64,000 bases of DNA from Vreelandella neptunia (GCF_000712975.1 NZ_JHQL01000006.1:164675-228674), one strand, 5' to 3'; positions 9,248 to 18,432 are shown, counted from the first letter of the stretch. Notes: a model not told the origin generated them from the letters alone. Made by a program: numbers and translations.

Positions 9248-10090
9248 TCATTTGCTGGCTGACGTCCAATTGGATGTCCTTCTACTGCGATCGCGTTCCT
9301 TCTGCCGGAAGCGCTTCACATAGTCGGCGGAGGCCATCTCGTCCACCCTTAGCTCCAGTGCGCAGTTAATCAAGGAGGCCATGGTATTGTCCGTGATCTT
9401 CAAGTCACTGGGCAGCCGCCCAAACACCTGAGCACTGCTTTCTTCGATGGCAGCGAGGAAGGCCCTGAGAAAATCACCTTTTGACGATCTAGAGCTCTCC
9501 GTGGCCGCCTTGGTTAGCGGATCAGTAGCTTCAATATCTGCGTCGCTAGCATCCTGGGCTAGTTCGTCCATGAAGTCGCTTAGTGATGGCCAATATTTTA
9601 GGTCATATTGATAATGTAAGCGGCTAAGCTTATCCCCAATCTCCATTCCAAACAAAGGGTTGTGTTCAGAGGCTTCTTCGATTACTTCGCAGACATGATA
9701 ATGGGTATTGCTGGCGAAGCCGGAATGATTATGGAGCACGCTGCGCTCATCCAGCAGCGTCGAGAGTTCCATAGCTTTGTCCGCAATCTGCCGATTGACC
9801 TCAATGAGACGATATCGACTAGCACGGGCGGCCTTCATGTCTTCCGGTTTCCAAAATGCGGCTGTACTCAAAAGCTTGGCGAGAAATTCCTGCAGTGCAT
9901 GAGGGTGATGGCCGAGCTTACGGTGCAGTTCCAGATAGGCGCTTTCCAGCTCGTGGCCTCTGTTCAACAGTCTATCAATCACTCTGTTCTCACTCGGCAA
10001 ACACTGATGCTCCAAATTGTATTGTTTACCCTTTCGCAGAATGTCTTCGCAAACGGCTAGGGGAGAGGCTGGCGGCTTGAGGTGAGTCAT
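9248..10090 (-). CDS. Hypothetical protein of the defence island
   Basis: This is a 280-residue soluble protein that I cannot assign. The ATG is supported by GGAG eight bases upstream. The first 130 residues are helical and probably coiled-coil, with repeated Glu/Leu/Arg spacing. A Ser/Asp/Glu-rich linker follows around 185-205. The C-terminal part (FLRAFLAAIEES, LKITDNTMASLINCALEL) is helical, and the tail is very basic (KRFRQKERDRSRR), which could bind nucleic acid. There are no Cys clusters or ATPase motifs. It lies upstream of the TIR gene on the same strand and is divergent from gajA, so it may be a partner or regulator of either; this is inference from position only. Confidence 0.6.
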   Translation of the reverse strand: MTHLKPPASPLAVCEDILRKGKQYNLEHQCLPSENRVIDRLLNRGHELESAYLELHRKLGHHPHALQEFLAKLLSTAAFWKPEDMKAARASRYRLIEVNRQIADKAMELSTLLDERSVLHNHSGFASNTHYHVCEVIEEASEHNPLFGMEIGDKLSRLHYQYDLKYWPSLSDFMDELAQDASDADIEATDPLTKAATESSRSSKGDFLRAFLAAIEESSAQVFGRLPSDLKITDNTMASLINCALELRVDEMASADYVKRFRQKERDRSRRTSNWTSASK

Positions 10091-10506
10091 GTGCTTATCT
10101 CCGTGAAGTTTGAAAGATAGCTTACCGGCCTTCTCTCAGGCTGTCGGTACCCGAAACCGTTTATTTCTAGTGAGCTTTAGGTACCTGTTGCCACAACCAT
10201 ATCTAATTTTAGTAAGCACTCTCAAGGCGTACAAAATATGGCAGGCTTGAGGCCACTGAGGCCTCCCACTAAACGCGAAGGTCTGAAACGATTTAAGGAA
10301 GGGCTAGCGGGATAAAATTTATTTAGGGAGCGAAAATAGCCCTTTTCCTCACCAGGGCTTGGGGTATCACATTGGTATAGAAGCATGCTATTGCTGGGGT
10401 AACCGCTTATGACCATTTCTGGGATGGGGCGCAGGTGATGTGTTGATTACACAGTCGTGATAACAATGGATTAATTAAAAACCGATCCACAGGGGGCGCT
10501 ACATCA
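10091..10506. other. Divergent intergenic region before gajA
   Basis: These 416 bases separate the minus-strand 280-residue gene from plus-strand gajA and must hold both promoters. A short inverted repeat with AGCCCT/AGGGCT arms lies near 10348-10369. I see no gene, known operator or RNA motif. AT-rich bases around 10460-10480 precede the AGGGGG ribosome-binding site of gajA. Confidence 0.4.
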
Positions 10507-12252
10507 GTGTATCTAGCAAAACTGAAAATAACGAACTTCAGAAAATTGCAATCTGTTGACCTTGAGTTTCAGCCCGGGCTGAACGTCCTGGTCGGCTCTA
10601 ATAACATTGGCAAGACCGCTATTGTTGATGCATTGCGCGCGCTACTTGCAGGATACGACGAGCCATACCCGCGCTTTGACAACGACGATATGCATCGACC
10701 AAAGGGCGGCGATGCGGCAGGTGACATCCAATTTAAGTACGTCTTCCAGGATTTGGACGTAGACGACGAAGCCGACTTTCTGGCAGCACTGAAGCCGGAC
10801 GAAGATGGCAGGTTTGAAGCTCACATTAACATCCGTTATTCAGAAGCTGACAAGATTGGCAGGCTGCGAGTAAGGCGTTGGTGTGGAGACCATGAAGAGA
10901 TAGGCCTGACCGCAGATATGATCGAGAACCTTCGCGGTGTCTACCTGCCACCTCTTAGAGATGCATCACAGGGTCTCAAGCCCAATCGCCATAGCAAGCT
11001 GGCTCGACTATTTCAGCTCCTAGCCGATGATGAAGGTCGTGATGGAATTAATGAAGCACTTAAACTGCTCGATGAAGAGCTAAGGGGCCACGATCCCATT
11101 ATTACCGCTCACTCGGCCATCACAAGTCGGCATGACACGATGCTAGGGTCTCAGCTAGCCCAAGTGTTGGATTTGGGATTGAGCGGAAGCGATTTTCAGA
11201 AGCTGGCATCACGCCTGTCGTTAGTGGTGGACGACTTCGAAATTGAACAGAACGGCCTTGGATTTAACAATCTGATTTACATGGCGGTGGTTCTCTGTGA
11301 GCTGGCCAGGAACGCTGACGCGAGTTACCGAGGCCTGATCATTGAGGAGCCTGAGGCACACTTGCATCCGCAGTTGCAGGCGGTGTTGCTAGATTACCTG
11401 GAATCGATTCAAGATGGGGAGGGTGAGAAGCCCGTTCAGTTGTTTGTTTCTAGCCATTCCCCCAACTTCGCCAGCATTGCTAATCTCGACAGCCTCACCT
11501 GTCTGGTCGAAACAGCCACTGGCGTGGAGACTTTCTTCCCACGCACCATCCAATTCGAAAGGGGAAAAAGAGAAAAGCTCGAACGCTACCTTGATGTGAC
11601 CCGTGCTGAGCTGTTTTTTGCCCGTCGTATCATCTTCGTTGAAGGCGCGGCCGAGTTGATGCTGGTCAATGTCCTCGCGGAAATGTGTGGCTATAACCTG
11701 CGCAAGCACGGCGTCAGCCTGATCAGTGTCGAAGGACTCAATTTTGACTCTTTTTTGCCTCTGTTTGGCGAGGAAGCCCTGAAAATTCCAGTATCCGTGA
11801 TCACCGACGCGGATCCAGTAAGTGAAGCGGATGAAATCGGAGAAACGGTGGCTGTTTATCCCACGTTCGACGAGGAAATTAGGGTTTCAGACAATACCGC
11901 CAGGATGAAGAAAAACGAGGATTCCCTCGTTAAGGTTTTCTGCGGTCTCAAAACTCTCGAATATGATCTGGCGTTGGTTGACGTTAATCGCACCGCAATG
12001 CTGGCTGCACTTAGAAATATGCACCCGAGAATCGCGCAAGACCTCCAGACTAAGGTCGAAGAGGAAGAAGGCGATGCAGACAAAGCACGGACCCTATTCA
12101 GCGGCATGTTTGAGCGCAAACAAAATAATGTGCAGAAGGGGCGCTTTGGCCAGTCACTTGCGCAAGTTATTGCCGAAGGCAACGCTTTTGTAGTGCCAGA
12201 CTACATCCAGAATGCGATTTCTCATGCCTGTCAAACAGTGGAGGCCAAGTAG
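10507..12252 (+). CDS. gajA: Gabija anti-phage protein GajA, OLD-family ATPase/nuclease
   Basis: The 581-residue length is typical of GajA. The N-terminal ABC-type ATPase shows Walker A GSNNIGKTAIVDAL (about 32-45) and the Walker B/signature region IIEEPEAHLHPQLQA, followed by SSHSPNFAS. The C-terminal TOPRIM nuclease has FVEGAAE with E379, then TDADP with D434 and D436, and a later Lys (K544 in QKGRFGQ). From memory, E379 is also the number of the catalytic Glu in the Bacillus cereus GajA. GajA forms tetramers with GajB and nicks phage DNA when nucleotide pools drop. The start is GTG with AGGGGG upstream. The TAG stop overlaps the gajB GTG by one base (TAGTG), so translation is coupled. Confidence 0.93.
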   Translation: MYLAKLKITNFRKLQSVDLEFQPGLNVLVGSNNIGKTAIVDALRALLAGYDEPYPRFDNDDMHRPKGGDAAGDIQFKYVFQDLDVDDEADFLAALKPDEDGRFEAHINIRYSEADKIGRLRVRRWCGDHEEIGLTADMIENLRGVYLPPLRDASQGLKPNRHSKLARLFQLLADDEGRDGINEALKLLDEELRGHDPIITAHSAITSRHDTMLGSQLAQVLDLGLSGSDFQKLASRLSLVVDDFEIEQNGLGFNNLIYMAVVLCELARNADASYRGLIIEEPEAHLHPQLQAVLLDYLESIQDGEGEKPVQLFVSSHSPNFASIANLDSLTCLVETATGVETFFPRTIQFERGKREKLERYLDVTRAELFFARRIIFVEGAAELMLVNVLAEMCGYNLRKHGVSLISVEGLNFDSFLPLFGEEALKIPVSVITDADPVSEADEIGETVAVYPTFDEEIRVSDNTARMKKNEDSLVKVFCGLKTLEYDLALVDVNRTAMLAALRNMHPRIAQDLQTKVEEEEGDADKARTLFSGMFERKQNNVQKGRFGQSLAQVIAEGNAFVVPDYIQNAISHACQTVEAK

Positions 12253-13961
12253 TGAACTACCCTTCCGAAGAGCAGACACAGGTTATAGATGCCTCAGTAG
12301 AGCCCTTGTCAGTAATTGCCTGTGCTGGCAGCGGCAAGACATTCACTGCCGTGCGACGTCTGGCCAATATTCGTCAAAAACTTGGTAATCATCGTGGTCG
12401 TGTGGCACTCCTGTCCTTCTCCAATGTCGCTGTAGATACTTTCCAAAAGGAATATCAAGATCTGGGGCTCAGCAGCAACGTCAACAACCGCGTGGACATA
12501 GATACGCTGGATACTTTCATCACCATAAACGTGTTGCGCCCTCATGCCTATCGGACGATGGGCGCGCAACAGACGGCTTTCCTTGTGACCGGTGGAGAAG
12601 CATTTCTGAAAGGATTCACCTTTCAAACGGATCCTTACCCGCGCGCTATCAATGAAATGCAGGTCGGTATTGACGCTGGAGGTGTCTACTTCTGCTACTC
12701 GGATATTAAAAGTGAAATGCACAGGCTCAATACTGCCCAAGCTGCAGACGTGGTGCATCGCCTTGGGCGGATCGGTGCCTACACACACAACCTCGGGCGT
12801 TACTGGTGCTATCGCACGTTAGCAGATCAACCTGGGATTCTGCGTGCTCTGGTTCGCCGTTATCCGCATATCCTGATTGACGAGGCTCAGGATATCGGAA
12901 CGGTTCATCAGGTCATCATCGAGCAGCTAGTGAGTGCTGGTTGTCAGGTCTCACTGATAGGTGATCCAAATCAGGGTATTTATGAATTTGCCAGTGCTGA
13001 TGGGGCGTTCTTGTCAAAGTACTGGCAACGTGACGGCGTAAATAGCCTCGAATTGAAGAGAAACTTCCGGTCCGTGCCACCAATCCTTGATCTGGCCAAC
13101 CATCTGGCCGGACGAACCGATGCCGCAGATAGGGAAGCGCCTGATACAGTCCATGGTCCCTTCTTTGTAGCTTACGGTAAGAATGACAGAGAGCAACTCA
13201 TTGTTTCGTTTCAGAGAGCAGTGGAGGCCGCTGGCCTTAGGCTGGAGCGTTCGGCGGTACTCTGCCGCGGACGCAAACAGGCAGATAAACTGGCTGGCAA
13301 CAAAGGGGCCCCAGGCTGGGGCATCGTCAAACGGTTTACACAGGCTGCAATTCTGCGCGAGCGTTTTAAAGACTATCAAGGTGCATTCAAGCTGGTGGCT
13401 ATCGGTATCGTCAACCTGCTCGTTGATGCTCCAAATGGGATGTTGGCTAAGCTCACATCCCAACGTGAGGATCAGGCGTTACGTCGGCTCATCTGGGCTT
13501 TTACTCGTAATCCTGATTCGGGACTGCCCGGTGTATCGCTCACAGGAAAAGCGCAGTGGCACCCCCTATTACTTAATAGAGTCAAAACTTTGCTGGCTCA
13601 AATTAATAAAGATTGTGGTCTGACGAGCGTTAATAAGCTTGGTAGCAAGCTCACTACAAGAGATTTGCCTGATGGACCGTTACTATCTGCCGCTGACCTG
13701 AATGGGAATAATGACCGACCCCGCATTCGCGTTGACACAGTTCATCAGGCGAAGGGAGAAAGTCTGGATGCAGTGTTGTATTTGACAAATAAGGAACATG
13801 CCGAAGGCTTAATGAACGGCGTGGATACAGAGATTGGGCGTATTGGCTATGTTGCGGTAACCCGTGCCCGGAACCTGTTTTGGCTTGGTGTGCCAGCCAG
13901 TGCGTTAGTTGATTTACGGCCAGGATTACTCGATCTTGGCTTTCAGGAAACTGAGGCATAA
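12252..13961 (+). CDS. gajB: Gabija anti-phage protein GajB, UvrD-like SF1 helicase
   Basis: This is a 569-residue superfamily-1A helicase. Motifs run in order: Walker A IACAGSGKTFTAVRRL near 22-37, DEAQD (motif II), GDPNQGIYEF (motif III), NFRS (motif IV), DTVHQAKGESLDAV (motif V) and VAVTRAR (motif VI). All are intact, so the ATPase should be active. GajB is the partner of GajA and is thought to sense DNA ends or unwind DNA and assemble on the GajA tetramer. It is a little longer than the best-studied GajB (about 494). It starts with GTG inside the gajA stop. No third gene follows in the operon. Confidence 0.92.
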   Translation: MNYPSEEQTQVIDASVEPLSVIACAGSGKTFTAVRRLANIRQKLGNHRGRVALLSFSNVAVDTFQKEYQDLGLSSNVNNRVDIDTLDTFITINVLRPHAYRTMGAQQTAFLVTGGEAFLKGFTFQTDPYPRAINEMQVGIDAGGVYFCYSDIKSEMHRLNTAQAADVVHRLGRIGAYTHNLGRYWCYRTLADQPGILRALVRRYPHILIDEAQDIGTVHQVIIEQLVSAGCQVSLIGDPNQGIYEFASADGAFLSKYWQRDGVNSLELKRNFRSVPPILDLANHLAGRTDAADREAPDTVHGPFFVAYGKNDREQLIVSFQRAVEAAGLRLERSAVLCRGRKQADKLAGNKGAPGWGIVKRFTQAAILRERFKDYQGAFKLVAIGIVNLLVDAPNGMLAKLTSQREDQALRRLIWAFTRNPDSGLPGVSLTGKAQWHPLLLNRVKTLLAQINKDCGLTSVNKLGSKLTTRDLPDGPLLSAADLNGNNDRPRIRVDTVHQAKGESLDAVLYLTNKEHAEGLMNGVDTEIGRIGYVAVTRARNLFWLGVPASALVDLRPGLLDLGFQETEA

Positions 13962-14190
13962 GGACATCTACGTTCGACCTATCTCATCAGCTTGACTGTG
14001 CCCTGTGATTGGCCCGAAGGTCACTTCCTTTCAAGGAATTTCCCCAAGTTTTGTGCCAACTATAAGCTCCCTCATGTGCTCTTAAATGACACTACCTCCA
14101 CGAACGCAACCCAGAAAAAACCCTTCCGAATGATGATTTTAGAGCATTAAACGTAATTTTAGGACATATAATATGTCCCTATTTCATCAG

Positions 14191-14231
14191 TCTCATAACC
14201 GTCATCGGTTCAAATCCGGTCCCCGCTACCA
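14191..14231 (+). other. tRNA 3'-half fragment, probable integration (att) scar
   Basis: Bases 14204-14220 form a perfect-length T-arm: five pairs (one T-G) around the loop TTCAAAT. CCCCGCT (14221-14227) is the 3' acceptor strand, then discriminator A and an encoded CCA at 14229-14231. Just before it, CTCATAAC looks like a CAT-anticodon loop, as in initiator or elongator Met tRNA. No matching 5' acceptor strand (AGCGGGG) is found in the preceding 80 bases, so the gene is not complete here. Integrating elements commonly use tRNA 3' ends as attachment sites and leave such a fragment at the far junction. Confidence 0.6.
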
Positions 14232-14240
14232 ATATTTTGA

Positions 14241-14275
14241 AAGGCAGATCAGTTACTTACTGATCTGCCTTTTTT
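14241..14275 (+). terminator. Rho-independent terminator after the tRNA fragment
   Basis: Twelve-base arms AAGGCAGATCAG and CTGATCTGCCTT pair perfectly around a seven-base loop, followed by a run of T. Its position ten bases past CCA is typical of a tRNA gene terminator, which suggests this side of the junction is the original chromosome. Confidence 0.85.
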
Positions 14276-14380
14276 GTGTTTGTTTGTTGGCTAATTCCCC
14301 GCGACACATTTGTGACGTGCATGTAACACATTAGCTTTCTCTATTTTATCAACAATTTCTTCTAACGACCGTCAGGCGAT

Positions 14381-14414
14381 TTATTCCCCACCCCATTTTA
14401 TTCCCCACCCCATT
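14381..14414. repeat. Two perfect 17-bp tandem copies
   Basis: The unit TTATTCCCCACCCCATT occurs twice back to back at 14381-14397 and 14398-14414. It is intergenic and of no known function. Confidence 0.8.
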
Positions 14415-14468
14415 CATTTTTCTTTTTTGCCCTACAGCTGCGCCGATGGCGTGCCTGTTGATCACTAA

Positions 14469-14512
14469 ACTATGCACCAGCCTCAAAATAACTATGCACC
14501 AGCCTCAGAATA
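14469..14512. repeat. Two 22-bp tandem copies
   Basis: A 22-base unit starting ACTATGCACCAGCCTCA is repeated at 14469-14490 and 14491-14512 with one A/G difference. It is intergenic, 55 bases from the 17-bp repeat pair, so the junction zone has had repeated local duplication. Confidence 0.8.
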
Positions 14513-14687
14513 ATTGGCTATTTTAATAATAGAAGCTGTGGGATTAATCCAGCCGACGTCTTTCACTGAACCGTCGTCCGCAGCAAAGCGCTGAGCCTTT
14601 CATTCCTCAAGCGTCTTGTGGCTGTTAAAGATAACGCTCTCTTCTAGCCATAAACACACTCCATCATCAAAAGAGATAAATAGTGCT

Positions 14688-15080
14688 ATGCAATGTCCAG
14701 ACATCCGTCGCCCCCTACTCATCGCGACACTACTACTAGTGAGCACTGTCGCAGTCAGTAACGAAAAATCGCACTCGTATGAGGTGTGTATGCAGCAAGC
14801 CATTAGCACGCTCGATATGGTCACCTGCATATCGAACGAATATGAGCATCAAGATCAGAGGCTCAATGATAACTACCAGCAGCTTCGTCGCCAGTTGGGC
14901 AGTGAACGGCGCGACCAGTTGCTCACCGCCCAACGGGCATGGATTACATACAAAGAAGCTAATTGTGGTTTCTATGCCGACCCAGAAGGAGGAACAATGG
15001 CACGCATCAGCGCCAATTCATGCTTGCTCAACGAAACCACCCAACGAGCGGATGAACTGGAAAATTTGATGCGCCCCTAA
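14688..15080 (+). CDS. LprI-like small secreted protein (DUF1311)
   Basis: This is a 130-residue protein starting at ATG 14688. A signal peptide is visible: basic start (RRP), hydrophobic LLIATLLLVSTVAV, then a polar region. The mature part shows the LprI/DUF1311 pattern: four Cys (YEVCMQQA, VTCISNEY, EANCGFY, NSCLLNET), LNDNYQQLRRQL and AQRAWITYKEANC. Family members are periplasmic; the founding one inhibits lysozyme, but most have no tested role. No operon partner is close. Confidence 0.85.
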   Translation: MQCPDIRRPLLIATLLLVSTVAVSNEKSHSYEVCMQQAISTLDMVTCISNEYEHQDQRLNDNYQQLRRQLGSERRDQLLTAQRAWITYKEANCGFYADPEGGTMARISANSCLLNETTQRADELENLMRP

Positions 15081-15475
15081 CAAGCCAGACTTACCTAGGC
15101 CTCTTCTTCAAATCTTAAGTAATTCATTAAACGTACTTTTTCTATGCCACACCTAACAATGTGAGGGCATAAAGATCGTTCTAGTGGTTACCAATAACTT
15201 TATACAAACCAATCACACTTTTTCATCGCTTTATCTCATAGGCATAGAGCCGAGTTTCACCACCAAATGATTGCCAGGAGCTACACTGGGGTCAGGGGCA
15301 GTCACTATTTTGGGGAAACCATGAAACCAACCTCTGAAATACTGTTATTTCCCGATGGAAGCAGGTTAATTTAGACGAAGCAATAAATTACCATAGACGG
15401 TTTCAGACGACCCCTTACCAGCAAAACGCGGGGCGAATTCTGAAGAAATCGCTTTCTATAAAGGGAGTCCGAGCC
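15081..15475. other. Intergenic region before the diguanylate cyclase
   Basis: These 395 bases contain no supported gene. A GGGGTCAGGGGCAGTCACT stretch (about 15289-15307) is reminiscent of motifs around repetitive intergenic elements, but no full palindrome is visible. A good ribosome-binding site (AAGGGAG) lies at the right end. Confidence 0.4.
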
Positions 15476-16666
15476 TTGGCATCAAGACCGACGCCAGATC
15501 AAGTACATTGGCTGACTGGCCAGTTTTGCGAAGATAGCAAAGAAGTAACTTACCGAAGATCCATCACCTCAAGGGTACAGTTTGAAGCCTGCCTTTCATT
15601 AATTGTTGCAGCCTGTATCTTTGGTATGTTTTCTATCTCTGACTACAGCCTGCTTGGCTTAACCAAAGAATATTATCTGTTGGTCGCCATGCGGTGTGTG
15701 GTGGTGGTTTTATGCCTGTCGCTGGCTTTAATCATTTATCGTTGGGGAGGTTATGCAGACAGCGCTTGGTTACACGCTTTACCACTATGGGTATTGGCAA
15801 CAGGCATTATTTTAATCGTTCCCTTACGTCCCGATAGCCTGTCTACTCAGACAACAGCGGTGGTAGTAGCTACCATGGCTTTCTATCTCTTAATTCCCAA
15901 TTTGCTGAAAGTAGTAACACTTGCAAGCCTCTATTTAAGTGCAGGCTTTATCGTCTCTGCGGTGTTATTTGCAGACATCACACCCATGACGACGCTTCGT
16001 ATCGCACTTTTGCTGATTATGGCCAATGCGGTGGGCTTCTTTGCTCTACTGCGCTTAGAGAGCCTCCAGCGCAAGCAGTTTTCGCTACTTCACGAAGAGC
16101 GCCATCAAAACTGCAAGTTGCTCAAGGAAATAGCCCACCGAAAATCCCTGGAAACCCAGTTGCGCACACTCGCTGAGCGCGATGCTTTAACGGGACTCAA
16201 TAATAGAGGCCATTTTATTAAGCTAGCTACCGCGTTGTTACACCGCTCGCAACATGAAAACATGCCGTTCAGTCTCTTCATGATCGACGTCGATCATTTC
16301 AAAAAGATCAACGATACCTGGGGCCACAGCCATGGCGATTGGGTACTGACTAAAATTGCAGAAGTGTGCTCGCAGTCTCTTCGCCCTATGGATGTGATCG
16401 GGCGCTTCGGGGGTGAAGAATTTGTGATGGCCTTACCCAACACAGGACCTGAGGATGCTCAAATGGTGGCGGAGCAATTAAAAAAGCAGGTTGCCGAGCT
16501 ACCGCTAAAGGAAGGTATGAGTGAACTGTGCTTGAGCATCACCATTGGTATTGCAGTGGCGCATAATGAAAAGACCACACTTGAGTCGCTGATCAAACAG
16601 GCAGATCAAATGCTTTACGTCGGCAAGCGAGATGGCAGAAACAAAGTGGTCATGTTTCAAATCTAA
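15476..16666 (+). CDS. Membrane-bound diguanylate cyclase (GGDEF)
   Basis: This 396-residue protein has about six transmembrane helices in residues 40-200 and a C-terminal GGDEF domain. The active site reads GGEEF (312-316). The inhibitory I-site RxxD (RPMD, 303-306) is correctly placed five residues before it, so product feedback is likely. It makes cyclic di-GMP from two GTP. The membrane region does not match a named sensor I can identify. The start is TTG, chosen because AAGGGAG lies about eight bases upstream. It converges on the EAL gene to its right, so one locus holds both synthesis and breakdown of cyclic di-GMP. Confidence 0.9.
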   Translation: MASRPTPDQVHWLTGQFCEDSKEVTYRRSITSRVQFEACLSLIVAACIFGMFSISDYSLLGLTKEYYLLVAMRCVVVVLCLSLALIIYRWGGYADSAWLHALPLWVLATGIILIVPLRPDSLSTQTTAVVVATMAFYLLIPNLLKVVTLASLYLSAGFIVSAVLFADITPMTTLRIALLLIMANAVGFFALLRLESLQRKQFSLLHEERHQNCKLLKEIAHRKSLETQLRTLAERDALTGLNNRGHFIKLATALLHRSQHENMPFSLFMIDVDHFKKINDTWGHSHGDWVLTKIAEVCSQSLRPMDVIGRFGGEEFVMALPNTGPEDAQMVAEQLKKQVAELPLKEGMSELCLSITIGIAVAHNEKTTLESLIKQADQMLYVGKRDGRNKVVMFQI

Positions 16667-16715
16667 GAGTAAAGCGCTACACAGAAAAAACATTAGTAAA
16701 CAAGCTTCAAGAACA

Positions 16716-18416
16716 CTAATCTAAAAAGCGGGTTAGCGGGCGCGTTAATGTATTGGTAAATACATCCACAGGAGTGGGACGGCCGAATAGAAAACCCTGA
16801 TAAACATGACACCCCAAGTTGGCTAGCACTAAGCGCTGATCTTCTGTTTCTACACCTTCTGCAATTACTCCCAACCCTAGGCTTTCTGCCAATGTAATTA
16901 TCGTCCCAGCAATTGGTCTCGCCTGCCTATTAAGGGTTAAATCCCTGACAAAAGCGATATCGATTTTCAGCGTATCCAGCGGTAGAAGTTTTAAATAAGA
17001 GAGTGATGAGTATCCCGTGCCAAAGTCATCTAATGCAAAGCTGACACCCATGCGCTGTAGCTGCTGCATTTTATTGATCGTCCCCTCTGGGTCAATCAGC
17101 AGGAGCGACTCGGTCAACTCCAGCGTTAACCGCGCTGGTGGCGCATCATATTGCTCGATGATAGATAACACCTGGTCAGTAAAGTCAGGCTGCTGGAATT
17201 GGCGCGCGCTAACATTCAATGAAAGCTTCAAGTGCTGTAATTGCGCGTCTTGATGCCATTTGCCTAGCAAGCGGCAGCCCTCTTTCAGCACCCACTCTCC
17301 TAGGGGCAAGATCAGTCCGGTCTCCTCGGCCAACGCGATAAAATGACCGGGTGACACCAACCCCCGCTGAGGGTGTTGCCACCGCAGCAAGGCCTCGGCC
17401 CCAATGACGTCGTGCTGACCGTTCACTTGCGGCTGTAGATGCAGACATAACTCATCATTCTCGATTGCAAAACGTAACTCACGCTCCATCATCAGACGCT
17501 CTTCAAGTTCTCGCTCCTGCTCCGCACGAAAGAACTGCGGCTGACCGTCACGAAGACGTTTCGCTACCAGGAGAGCAAGATCTGCTCGCTTAAACAGGGG
17601 GGCGCTGCCCTCACGCTTAACGGGGTTAAAAATCAGTACACCTACATTAAGCTTACAAGGGTAGGTATGCCCCTGTAGGTCATAGTCGGCGGTCAACGAG
17701 GCCAGCACCTTATCTATTAGAGAGCAGACTTCACTCTGGGCGATAGCGCCATCGTTGGTTGAACATGCCCCCAATAAAGCAAACTCGTTACCATCTAACC
17801 GCGCGGCGTATAGCCCCTTCTCTGCCCACTGCTGAAGTCGCTTGCTCAATTGACGCAGTAACTCATCACCAATATCTTGGCCTAAACTGTCATTCAGCAG
17901 TTTAAAGCGGTCAATATCCAGCAGCGCTAAAAATGCTTGTTGATGAACGGCTTTTTCAGCAGCACCAAGCTCTTCAATCCGCGCCTGCAAAGCTCGCCTG
18001 TTGGGCAGTTCTGTCAGCATGTCATGGTAGGCAAGATAGCGTATACGCTGCTCTGCCTGTTGCTCTTCTGAGCGGTCGCTAAGAAGCGCCACATAATCAC
18101 GCTCATTGCTATCAGCGTAGTTCACACACGTAACGCTCAGCCAAGCGGGAAACCCTAGACCATTAGCCCGTATCGCCTTAATCATCCCACTCCATTCGCC
18201 ATGCTTCTCAAGCGCTTGGCGAATCTCCACGTTCAGTGTTTGACTATCTTGAGCGTAGTTAAGATGCGCAATTGATGCTCCTACCAACTGATTAGTAGTA
18301 CTACCTACCAACCGCTCGAAGGCTGCATTACACAAGCGTACGCGTGCCCGGTTATCAAGCAAAACGACGCTATCTTGAAGGGCAGATATTACCTCTAGCA
18401 GCCGCGTTTGCGTCAT
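16716..18416 (-). CDS. PAS-GGDEF-EAL phosphodiesterase, C-terminal part of a frameshifted MHYT gene
   Basis: This 566-residue fragment has a PAS domain (about 1-120), a degenerate GGDEF domain with DGNEF in place of GGDEF, and an EAL domain. EALLRW (E341) and LDDFGTGYSSLSYLK are intact, so cyclic di-GMP hydrolysis is likely while cyclase activity is not. The same frame is open upstream of the ATG and reads VQRRLHASQRHEY, continuing naturally into the MHYT protein at 18433-19206. One extra base in the CCCC run at 18455-18458 (GGGG on the coding strand) separates the two frames. Without it, one protein of about 830 residues, similar in layout to MHYT-GGDEF-EAL proteins such as MucR, would result. 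Confidence 0.85.
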   Translation of the reverse strand: MTQTRLLEVISALQDSVVLLDNRARVRLCNAAFERLVGSTTNQLVGASIAHLNYAQDSQTLNVEIRQALEKHGEWSGMIKAIRANGLGFPAWLSVTCVNYADSNERDYVALLSDRSEEQQAEQRIRYLAYHDMLTELPNRRALQARIEELGAAEKAVHQQAFLALLDIDRFKLLNDSLGQDIGDELLRQLSKRLQQWAEKGLYAARLDGNEFALLGACSTNDGAIAQSEVCSLIDKVLASLTADYDLQGHTYPCKLNVGVLIFNPVKREGSAPLFKRADLALLVAKRLRDGQPQFFRAEQERELEERLMMERELRFAIENDELCLHLQPQVNGQHDVIGAEALLRWQHPQRGLVSPGHFIALAEETGLILPLGEWVLKEGCRLLGKWHQDAQLQHLKLSLNVSARQFQQPDFTDQVLSIIEQYDAPPARLTLELTESLLLIDPEGTINKMQQLQRMGVSFALDDFGTGYSSLSYLKLLPLDTLKIDIAFVRDLTLNRQARPIAGTIITLAESLGLGVIAEGVETEDQRLVLANLGCHVYQGFLFGRPTPVDVFTNTLTRPLTRFLD

Positions 18417-18432
18417 ATATTCATGGCGCTGA

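Larger units (their letters stand above)
13962..14687. other. Island right edge and junction to core genome
   Basis: No protein gene is supported in these 726 bases. They hold, in order, an AT-rich stretch, the tRNA 3'-half fragment (14191-14231), a strong terminator (14241-14275), and two short perfect or near-perfect tandem repeats (14381-14414 and 14469-14512). They are listed separately. The part left of 14191 probably belongs to the island and the part right of it to the host chromosome. Confidence 0.5.

Noticed and set aside
11389..12182. Antisense open frames inside gajA
   Set aside because: They are shadows of the intact gajA coding strand with no own start signals.
14100..14231. A complete tRNA gene
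   Set aside because: Only the 3' half can be folded; no AGCGGGG strand, D-arm or full anticodon stem is found upstream.
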